Assembly (NCBI GenBank): GCA_030043815.1
Contig: JASHWX010000131.1
Location: forward strand, 1 to 5,675
Origin: Candidatus Rhabdochlamydia sp.
Lineage (GTDB): Bacteria; Chlamydiota; Chlamydiia; Chlamydiales; Rhabdochlamydiaceae
DNA: 5,675 nucleotides
Direction of reading: 5' to 3'
Below the pieces are notes generated by a model, which saw only the letters and a program-made list of their open reading frames with translations, was not told the origin of the DNA and did no database searches. Position 1 is the first letter of the stretch, and each line of letters opens with the position of its first letter. A program made the position numbers and the translations under genes. This document shows, piece by piece, positions 1-5,025 of the stretch.

Positions 1-33
1 GGCTTCTTAAAATTTCTTCCCTCGAATGTTTTT

Positions 34-108
34 TGAGCTTCGCTCAGGGGGCGATCGTTTTCCCCTAGCGCCTCTTGCGTCTTCGCGGCTCAGCGTCTTT
101 GCGTTCAC
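34..108. repeat. Compound repeat-like intergenic segment: two stem-loops plus a GCGTCTTYGCG tandem
   Basis: This segment lies beyond the 3' end of the secreted hydrolase gene. Seen directly: a perfect 5-bp stem TGAGC/GCTCA with a 3-nt loop (34-46), then GGGG/CCCC (47-65) around a loop containing CGATCG, then two near-identical 11-mers, GCGTCTTCGCG (77-87) and GCGTCTTTGCG (93-103), spaced 16 nt apart. Read on the minus strand the 11-mers are CGCAAAGACGC and CGCGAAGACGC. They resemble dispersed CGCAAAGACGC-type intergenic motifs that I remember from many unrelated bacterial genomes. That resemblance is from memory, not a search. No run of T follows the hairpin on either strand, so it does not look like an intrinsic terminator. 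Nothing else is recognisable in positions 1-116. Confidence 0.4.
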
Positions 109-116
109 CTCCCCTC

Positions 117-1235
117 TTAATCTGCCGCGTTGAGGAGCAGCTTTAAGTCCCAAGCGTGGTAGGGTTGATCGCAGGCAGGTTCATCGTTGGGTCCGGCATG
201 CGCAATCCAAACTTTCAATACAGAAGGCTGAAAAATCGCGTTGTGCAAATTGGATTGATGCGCAATAGGGCGTTTGATGATCTTCATCAAGATTGGCACG
301 TCGATTTTTCCATAATTTTCCAAGATTCTTTCGACAAGGGTAGAGTGTTTTTCCGGAGGGCGAGGCTGTCCTGTCAAGAGAAGGCAATGCGAGGGCTGTT
401 CTCGAAGCTCGCCTGTCGGAATGTCTTCGTAAGCCTCACTAGGAAGAATGTATTGCAATTGAGTAGGTGTTGCGTAGACGCCTAAGCTATCTTTAGTCTT
501 TCCATCGGAAAAAACATAGTAGTATTCACAGGTCCTTGGAGAATTTTCGAGGATGTCTTTCACCTCATCGAGACTGGCGGCATTTTCTAAGATTTCACGC
601 AGTAAAAATGCCATGGGGATTCCATCCCACTTTCCATATCCAAGGCCTCCGATTTCTCCGAGCGCAATTTTTTCTAGATTCATTCCAGTGACTGTTCCAA
701 TAAAGCCTGCATAACTGACATTCATGTAGGGGATTTTCCCATCGGGTTCAACGACCTGCAAAACGGCTGTTTTTTGCAAGTGCTTGCCGATGGAATAATC
801 TAAGACGCGGACGTGATAGAGTTCTTCTTGGGATGCGGGTCCCGAAACAGTGATGCCGCTGCAATGGAACATTTCAGGAAATAGATTGAGCATAAGAATT
901 TTATCATAGGCAATGTCTGCGCCATCCGAAATGCCGGCCATCTCTTCTTTGAAGCGATCGGGAATAATGGAGAGGAGTTGAGGAAGATGTTCAATAAACG
1001 CCTCGACGCGGGCTTGAAAGGGTCCTTTAGGGCCCTCGATAAACGTGGTGATGTTGTGTTGGATTTGATCTTTGAGCAAAACTCCATGCTGATATCCCCG
1101 TTCGTAAGGGGTTCCTCGGAGCTTCAAAATCATTTGCCCATCTTGAGACTCAAGACTGCCCTTTCCTTGAGTCGCAGCAAATGCAGGACATACTGACAAA
1201 ATCAGAAACAGAAAAAACACATAAGTCTTTTTCAT
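117..1235 (-). CDS. Secreted C45-type Ntn hydrolase / acyltransferase family protein
   Basis: This 372-residue protein starts with a Sec signal peptide: MKK, a hydrophobic stretch at residues 5-18, and likely cleavage after AFA (residues 18-20). It is therefore probably periplasmic or secreted. After the signal come the opening motif LRGTPYERGYQHG (39-51), typical of the C45 (isopenicillin-N acyltransferase/phospholipase B-like) superfamily, and the likely nucleophile Cys125 in FHCSGITVSG. Next is RVLDY (143-147), where an Arg and Asp usually support the N-terminal nucleophile. A C-terminal block, SNLHNAIFQP...LKVWIAHAG (328-348), has the usual family form. In this family the precursor cuts itself just before Cys, leaving Cys as the N-terminal nucleophile for amide or ester hydrolysis. 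The substrate cannot be predicted. A GAGG ribosome site lies 4 nt before the ATG. The gene follows rnpB on the same strand by about 20 nt and looks intact. Family is fairly sure; function is not. Confidence 0.8.
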   Translation of the reverse strand: MKKTYVFFLFLILSVCPAFAATQGKGSLESQDGQMILKLRGTPYERGYQHGVLLKDQIQHNITTFIEGPKGPFQARVEAFIEHLPQLLSIIPDRFKEEMAGISDGADIAYDKILMLNLFPEMFHCSGITVSGPASQEELYHVRVLDYSIGKHLQKTAVLQVVEPDGKIPYMNVSYAGFIGTVTGMNLEKIALGEIGGLGYGKWDGIPMAFLLREILENAASLDEVKDILENSPRTCEYYYVFSDGKTKDSLGVYATPTQLQYILPSEAYEDIPTGELREQPSHCLLLTGQPRPPEKHSTLVERILENYGKIDVPILMKIIKRPIAHQSNLHNAIFQPSVLKVWIAHAGPNDEPACDQPYHAWDLKLLLNAAD

Positions 1236-1239
1236 ATAA

Positions 1240-1243
1240 CCTC
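1240..1243 (-). promoter_or_regulatory. GAGG ribosome binding site abutting the U-tract after rnpB
   Basis: On the minus strand GAGG ends 4 nt before the hydrolase ATG. It is immediately preceded by seven T residues (1244-1250), which lie a few bases beyond the RNase P RNA 3' end. The same short stretch thus carries the rnpB tail and the ribosome site of the next gene. If transcription stops in the T run, the hydrolase would lose this site from terminated transcripts. Confidence 0.55.
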
Positions 1244-1256
1244 AAAAAAAAGAAAG

Positions 1257-1592
1257 GGGAAAGCGATAAGCCGGATTCTGTCGTTGGGCAATCATTCCTC
1301 TAGGAGCCTTGTCGCCAAGGCCCTCAAGCGATTTGTATGGTGCATGGATACTGCGGAGCGCAGTTGTTATCCTCGCTTCTTGCTTCGGATAGGGTTTATA
1401 ACACCTCGCATTGCTGCGAGTGCGGCCAACTCATAAAGTTGACATTTTCAGCCTGTCCAGCATTTGCGCTGGCGGTATGTTTTCTGTTACACTTTCCGTA
1501 GCCTTGCGGCCCCCAGTCTTTCACTGGTATCCTCTCCTGCGAAGTCCAGACTTTCCTCTATTGTAATGACAATAGCGATTGCCTGCTTTCCC
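1257..1592 (-). ncRNA. rnpB: RNase P RNA (bacterial type A)
   Basis: This is the catalytic RNA of RNase P, which removes 5' leaders from precursor tRNAs. On the minus strand the universally conserved blocks appear in order: GAGGAAAGTCTGGACTTC near the 5' end, ACGGAAAGTG then AACAGAAAACATACCGCC, then AAACCCTATCCGAAGCAAG, AGAGGAATGATTGCC, and CAGAATCCGGCTTATC at the 3' end. The ends are set by a perfect 8-bp P1 helix, GGGAAAGC (1585-1592) with GCTTTCCC (1257-1264). The true ends may differ by a few bases. Other helices seen are a GCAA-capped hairpin (1405-1420) and a GCGA-capped P18 hairpin (1306-1321), both GNRA loops. At about 336 nt it is compact next to E. coli (377 nt). The P15 region (1346-1372) lacks the GGU that normally binds tRNA CCA. 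The gene lies about 6 nt after the cdsZ-like stop and no strong promoter of its own is seen. Confidence 0.96.
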
Positions 1593-1598
1593 ACAAAT

Positions 1599-2366
1599 TT
1601 ATGCACTTGCCATGCGCCGGCGGCGGCGCTTCGTCGCGACGGCGGTGCCTTCGAGAACCTCGCTCTCCTGCCAGTAGTGGATGCGGGAGCAATGCTCGCA
1701 GAAGACCAGGTTTTCCCCTTTGCGTACGAGGTTTTCGTGCTGGGCTGTCAAAACGATATGGCAGCCGCTGCAGGTGCGGTTTTCAATAGGGACGACAACG
1801 CGGTCTTTTTTATTGCGCAGAAGCCTTTCGTAGATTTGTAAAATCTCGAGATTGGCGGATTTGGCCAGGCTATCGCGCTCTTCCTTGAATCGGGCGCCTT
1901 CTTCATTGATCAGCTCAATGCTCGATTGGATGTCGTGCTCGAGGTTCGTGCTGCTCTCTTCCGAGGTTTTCAGAGTATCCTTGATTTTGGCGAGCATCTC
2001 TTCTTCGGCCACGCGCTTATCGACGAGGTCGGAGACTTTCGATTCGATAGCGATGCGCTCGCGCTCTGCCTGGGTCATCTCTTGCGTAAGCGCGTTGAAT
2101 TCGTCTGCTTTTTTAATGTTCGACTGTTGGCCTTCGAGTTTTTTGATTCTCGCGTTGACGTCTTGGATTTTTTGTTCGAGCGTTTGAATATTCTTTCCAA
2201 GCTCTTCAATTTCAGACTCTTTGTCGGTGATCTGATGGTGTAATTCTTTGCGAAGGTCTCGAATTTGATCTAATTCTTTGAGACGTTCTTTTTTGACTCG
2301 CATGAGACGGATCATCTTCATGTCAAGTTCTTGAATGTCTAAGATCTCCTTAAGGTCTTCCAGCAT
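1599..2366 (-). CDS. cdsZ: CT398/CdsZ-like coiled-coil protein with C4 zinc ribbon (DUF164 family)
   Basis: The 255-residue product is almost all heptad-rich, charged coiled coil (about residues 1-185), followed by a C4 zinc ribbon. In numbering from the chosen Met the cysteines are Cys199-x2-Cys202 (CSGC) and Cys223-x2-Cys226 (CEHC). A basic tail KRRRRR (246-251) follows. This is the layout and approximate length of C. trachomatis CT398 (CdsZ), which was reported to bind sigma-54 RNA polymerase holoenzyme and a component of the type III secretion export apparatus. A similar role here is inference from architecture and lineage. I chose the second of two close ATGs (MLEDLKEIL) because AGTGAG lies 6 nt upstream. 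The other ATG, two codons earlier, has no spacing, and an upstream GTG (2415-2417) would place the coding region over a hairpin and candidate promoter. The related zinc-ribbon family is widespread, so the symbol is less sure than the family. Confidence 0.83.
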   Translation of the reverse strand: MLEDLKEILDIQELDMKMIRLMRVKKERLKELDQIRDLRKELHHQITDKESEIEELGKNIQTLEQKIQDVNARIKKLEGQQSNIKKADEFNALTQEMTQAERERIAIESKVSDLVDKRVAEEEMLAKIKDTLKTSEESSTNLEHDIQSSIELINEEGARFKEERDSLAKSANLEILQIYERLLRNKKDRVVVPIENRTCSGCHIVLTAQHENLVRKGENLVFCEHCSRIHYWQESEVLEGTAVATKRRRRRMASA

Positions 2367-2375
2367 TGTCATCTC

Positions 2376-2394
2376 ACTTGTTCGAGAAACAAGT
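2376..2394. promoter_or_regulatory. 7-bp inverted repeat in the cdsZ-like leader
   Basis: ACTTGTT (2376-2382) and AACAAGT (2388-2394) form a perfect 7-bp inverted repeat with a 5-nt loop. It ends one base before the GAG of the presumed ribosome site (2373-2375) and directly downstream of a candidate -10 box. As RNA it could mask the ribosome site; as DNA it could be an operator. Either role is inference. Confidence 0.45.
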
Positions 2395-2421
2395 TTATCT
2401 CTACCCCTGATTAACACTCAA
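2394..2421 (-). promoter_or_regulatory. Candidate sigma-66/70-type promoter for the cdsZ-like gene (and possibly rnpB)
   Basis: On the minus strand TTGAGT (2416-2421, 4 of 6 matches to TTGACA) and GATAAA (2394-2399, 4 of 6 matches to TATAAT) are separated by 16 nt. Transcription would start near 2387, at the edge of the leader inverted repeat. The match is moderate and unsupported by other evidence. Confidence 0.35.
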
Positions 2422-2436
2422 GTATGAAAAAATTTA

Positions 2437-2465
2437 TTGACAAAGCGTGAAAAATCACTGAAAAT
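2437..2465 (+). promoter_or_regulatory. Candidate promoter for the 107-residue gene
   Basis: A perfect -35 box TTGACA (2437-2442) is followed 17 nt later by GAAAAT (2460-2465), 4 of 6 matches to TATAAT. The spacer contains a small inverted repeat GTGA-N4-TCAC (2447-2458). Transcription would begin about 20 nt before the start codon. The -35 box and spacing are good; the -10 box is weak. Confidence 0.45.
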
Positions 2466-2480
2466 GAACTTAGGTGAAGC

Positions 2481-2486
2481 AGGAGG
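2481..2486 (+). promoter_or_regulatory. Strong AGGAGG ribosome binding site
   Basis: A full AGGAGG lies 6 nt before the ATG at 2493. It is the strongest ribosome site in the window. It fixes the start of the 107-residue gene and suggests the small protein is well translated. Confidence 0.85.
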
Positions 2487-2492
2487 AGAGGT

Positions 2493-2816
2493 ATGGCTTT
2501 TTTTCGTAATATTAAACAAACCGCGCAAAAGAAAATCCAGCCGAAGAAAAAAGCGGGCGGGAAAGCGACGCGGGTGACCATCCGGTACAATGTCGGATTC
2601 AGTAATAATCTTTTTATTCGCGGCAAAGGGGCCGGGCTCAGCTGGGACCATGGGACAATGTTGAAAAATATCGGTCCGGATGAATGGGTTTGGGAGAGTG
2701 ATGCGCCCTTCGAAGATGCCGAATTTAAGGTGCTGATCAACGACAAGCAGTACGAGATGGGGGAAAACCACCGCGTCCATAACGGCACCTGGATTCAAAT
2801 CAGTCCTAAATTCTAG
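2493..2816 (+). CDS. Small basic protein with a starch-binding-like (CBM20/CBM48-type) beta-sandwich domain
   Basis: This 107-residue protein has two parts. Residues 1-27 are Lys/Arg-rich and probably disordered (for example KKIQPKKK). Residues 28-107 look like a small carbohydrate-binding beta-sandwich: TIRYNV, then LFIRGKGAGLSW (40-51), DEWVWESD (63-70), FKVLINDKQYEMGENHRV (78-95) and a closing W100. The pattern of 'x-RG-x-G-x-LSW', a W-x-W strand, and 'EFK-N-x-E-G-x-NH' resembles CBM20/CBM48 modules of starch- and glycogen-acting enzymes. Trp51, Trp65, Trp67 and Trp100 are candidates for sugar stacking. No catalytic domain, signal peptide or membrane segment is present. It could target glycogen, but the link is by resemblance only and the domain may be another immunoglobulin-like fold. 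The ribosome site is very strong. The stop lies 55 nt before glyA, so the gene may lead that operon or stand alone. I do not recognise a named gene. Confidence 0.8.
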   Translation: MAFFRNIKQTAQKKIQPKKKAGGKATRVTIRYNVGFSNNLFIRGKGAGLSWDHGTMLKNIGPDEWVWESDAPFEDAEFKVLINDKQYEMGENHRVHNGTWIQISPKF

Positions 2817-2835
2817 ATTCCCTTTTTTTGTGTAA

Positions 2836-2873
2836 ATGGGCATTCTGAATAGTAATATCCGCGGAGTGCCCAT
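2836..2873 (+). promoter_or_regulatory. Inverted repeat that would pair with the glyA start codon
   Basis: ATGGGCA (2836-2842) is perfectly complementary to TGCCCAT (2867-2873). The right arm includes the first two bases of the chosen glyA ATG, and the GGAG ribosome site (2863-2866) lies at the end of the 24-nt loop; a G-U pair could extend the stem by one. As RNA this would hide the start codon. A regulatory role is inferred. Confidence 0.4.
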
Positions 2874-4395
2874 GAGCCAATCTACTGAAATCCAAGATTT
2901 TAAAAAAATTCTCAACACTCTTAGGCAGGAGTCTTCGATGTCTTTTTTGGAAAAGTATTTTCATCAAGTTCCTGAAACTAAGAGGACAAAGGCGGCTATC
3001 GCCTATATGGCATCTCTCGACCATATCCATTCGGAATACCCTCTTGTCGCGGAAAAAATTGTCCAAGAGCTCAAGGACCAGCGCAGCCATTTGAAACTGA
3101 TCGCCTCGGAGAATTTTTCTTCGCTCGCTGTGCAGCTTTCCATGGGAAACTTGCTCACTGACAAATATTCGGAAGGCGTGCCCTTCCACCGTTTCTATGC
3201 CGGCTGCGAAAATGTCGATGCCATCGAAGCCGCCTGCGTCGAAGAGGCGAAAAAGCTCTTCAACTGCGACCACGCCTACGTGCAGCCTCATTCGGGCGCC
3301 GATGCCAACCTCGTCGCTTTTTGGTCCATGCTGGTGTACCGGGTCCAAAATAAGGAAGTCGAAAGGCTGGGCAAGAAAAGCATCGACGAAATGACGCCGG
3401 AAGAATACGAGCGCATGCGCCAGCTCCTCGTCAATCAAAAAGTGATGGGGATGTCGCTGGGATCCGGAGGGCATTTGACCCATGGCTACCGGCATAATAT
3501 TTCCGCGAAGATGATGCAATCGGTCCACTATGACGTCGACCGCGCTACGGGTATGCTCGACTACGGGCAGCTCCAAGAGCTCGTCAAGCAGGAAAAGCCG
3601 GCCATCCTCATTGCAGGCTACTCGGCTTATCCCCGTTTGATCAATTTTGCCAAAATGCGCGAGATTGCAGACAGCGTAGGGGCGATGTTCATGGTCGACA
3701 TGGCCCATTTTGCGGGGCTTGTCGCCGGCAAGGTGATGAAAGGCGACTACGACCCTATCCCTCATGCTCACATCGTCACTACAACGACGCACAAGACGCT
3801 CCGAGGCCCGCGCGGGGGCATGGTTTTATGCCAAGCCGCATTCAAAGAGGTCGTCGACAAGGGATGCCCTCTTGTTCTCGGCGGCCCGCTGCCCCATGTG
3901 ATTGCGGCTAAGGCCGTTGCCTTCAAAGAAGCCAATACTCCTGCCTATGTCTCCTATGCCCATCAAATCGTTGCCAACGCAAGAGCGCTTGCCAGCCGCC
4001 TGGAGTCAAGGGGCGTGAAAGTCACCACGGGCGGCACCGACAACCACTTGATGGTCTTCGACGTTTCTGCCTCTTTTGGCATCAATGGCCGCCAGGCGGA
4101 GCTTGCCCTTCGTCAAGCCCACTTCACCGTCAATCGCAACAGCATCCCCTTTGATGAAAACGGCCCTTGGTATACTTCTGGAGTGAGGGTCGGCACGCCG
4201 GCTTTGACCACACTTGGCATGAAGGAAAAACAAATGGAAGAAATCGCCGATGCCATGGTCGATCTCCTAGAAAATACAAAACCTGCGAGCCGCAGTAAAG
4301 TGGACATCGATCCCATCATGCTCGCTCAGGTCCAGAAAAGAGTCGCTGTACTGCTCAACGCCTTCCCTCTTTACCCAGAGCTTGTGATTGATTAA
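2872..4395 (+). CDS. glyA: Serine hydroxymethyltransferase, chlamydial long form
   Basis: This PLP enzyme converts serine and tetrahydrofolate to glycine and methylene-tetrahydrofolate. The 507-residue form starts at 2872, where GGAG sits 5 nt upstream; an in-frame ATG at 2836 has no ribosome site. Visible landmarks: LIASENF (76-82), KYSEG (98-102), RFYAGCE (107-113), HLTHG (201-205), MVDMAHFAGL (274-283, Asp276 for the PLP ring nitrogen), the Schiff-base Lys308 in TTTTHKTLRGPRGG, and SGVRVGTPA (436-444, Arg439 for substrate carboxylate). Compared with the E. coli enzyme (417 residues) it has about 43 extra N-terminal residues and an insert of about 30 residues between roughly 155 and 190, as in chlamydial GlyA. 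The usual PGGQGGP loop reads PLVLGGP. Chlamydial GlyA has been reported also to racemise alanine; whether this one does is inference. It heads a tight unit with clpP (18 nt gap) and dapF. Confidence 0.97.
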   Translation: MSQSTEIQDFKKILNTLRQESSMSFLEKYFHQVPETKRTKAAIAYMASLDHIHSEYPLVAEKIVQELKDQRSHLKLIASENFSSLAVQLSMGNLLTDKYSEGVPFHRFYAGCENVDAIEAACVEEAKKLFNCDHAYVQPHSGADANLVAFWSMLVYRVQNKEVERLGKKSIDEMTPEEYERMRQLLVNQKVMGMSLGSGGHLTHGYRHNISAKMMQSVHYDVDRATGMLDYGQLQELVKQEKPAILIAGYSAYPRLINFAKMREIADSVGAMFMVDMAHFAGLVAGKVMKGDYDPIPHAHIVTTTTHKTLRGPRGGMVLCQAAFKEVVDKGCPLVLGGPLPHVIAAKAVAFKEANTPAYVSYAHQIVANARALASRLESRGVKVTTGGTDNHLMVFDVSASFGINGRQAELALRQAHFTVNRNSIPFDENGPWYTSGVRVGTPALTTLGMKEKQMEEIADAMVDLLENTKPASRSKVDIDPIMLAQVQKRVAVLLNAFPLYPELVID

Positions 4396-4413
4396 TAACA
4401 AAAGTGAGGTTTT

Positions 4414-5025
4414 ATGAAATTTCGCAATCAAGAAGAGCCTGAAACGCCCGGTCAAAAGATCGCAATCAGTCTGCTCGAAGATAAAATCGATGAGACGATG
4501 CTGAAGACCCGGCGCATTTTTCTTTCCGACGCTGTCGACAACGATAGCGCGCAAAAAATCATCCGCAAATTGTGGTATCTCGAGTCTTCAGATCCGGGAA
4601 AGCCCATTTTGTTTGTCATCAATTCTCCTGGAGGATCTGTCGATGCAGGCCTTGCCGTCTGGGACCAAATCCAGATGATCAGCTCCCCTGTCACCACTCT
4701 TGTAACGGGAATGGCGGCCTCCATGGGTTCTGTGTTGAGCTTGGCCGCCGCGCCAGGCCGCCGCTTTGCGACAAAGTATGCGAGGATCATGATCCATCAG
4801 CCGTCCATCCATGCTGTCGTCCGCGGGCAAGCGACAGACTTGCAGATCCATGCAAAAGAGATCCTCAAAACACGAGAGCTGCTTGTCGATATCTATACGA
4901 AAAAAACAGGTAAATCCCCGGATGTCATCGATCGCGCCATCGATAGAGATTCGTGGTTCAGCGCCGATGAAGCCCTCGAATTCGGACTGCTCGACAAGGT
5001 TGTGACATCTTACAAACAACTGTAA
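4414..5025 (+). CDS. clpP: ATP-dependent Clp protease proteolytic subunit (ClpP1-type)
   Basis: This 203-residue protein is the serine-protease subunit that forms the barrel of the Clp protease and degrades proteins unfolded by ClpX or ClpC in the cytoplasm. The catalytic triad is visible: Ser103 in GMAASMGS (99-106), His128 in MIHQPS (126-131) and Asp179 in DRDSWFSA (177-184). The oxyanion loop INSPGGSVDAG (69-79) is intact. Length is normal. The position between glyA and dapF matches CT431 (ClpP1) of C. trachomatis; chlamydiae also carry a second clpP beside clpX, and the two products are reported to work together. Whether this genome has the second copy cannot be seen here. GAGG lies a few bases before the ATG, and the gene starts 18 nt after the glyA stop with no promoter or terminator between, so the genes are probably cotranscribed. 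Confidence 0.97.
   Translation: MKFRNQEEPETPGQKIAISLLEDKIDETMLKTRRIFLSDAVDNDSAQKIIRKLWYLESSDPGKPILFVINSPGGSVDAGLAVWDQIQMISSPVTTLVTGMAASMGSVLSLAAAPGRRFATKYARIMIHQPSIHAVVRGQATDLQIHAKEILKTRELLVDIYTKKTGKSPDVIDRAIDRDSWFSADEALEFGLLDKVVTSYKQL

Noticed and set aside
29..46. TGAGC/GCTCA hairpin beside six Ts as a terminator for the hydrolase gene
   Set aside because: On the minus strand the hairpin is followed by A residues, and on the plus strand by G residues. The T run is on the wrong side for either direction.
1170..1235. Lipoprotein signal at Cys16 of the hydrolase
   Set aside because: The residues before Cys are LSV, and the position next to Cys needs a small residue. Cleavage after AFA by signal peptidase I fits better.
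2367..2417. GTG start giving 17 more residues to the cdsZ-like protein
   Set aside because: No ribosome site is seen there, and it overlaps the candidate promoter and the leader inverted repeat. An ATG at 2364-2366 has AGTGAG at good spacing.
2819..2830. T run after the 107-residue gene as an intrinsic terminator
   Set aside because: No stable GC-rich stem precedes it; only weak, mismatched pairings can be drawn.
2821..2842. GTAAAT near 2832 as a -10 box of a separate glyA promoter
   Set aside because: No -35 box is found at suitable spacing, and transcription would start inside the leader hairpin. The evidence is too weak.
2836..2871. Upstream ATG as the glyA start (12 extra residues)
   Set aside because: No ribosome site precedes it, whereas GGAG stands 5 nt before the ATG at 2872. 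It may still serve as a leader or a hairpin arm.
2806..3792. A 328-codon open frame on the minus strand across glyA
   Set aside because: It lies opposite the highly conserved GlyA coding frame. Its product is His- and Asp-rich without any recognisable motif, as expected of a reverse-strand shadow.
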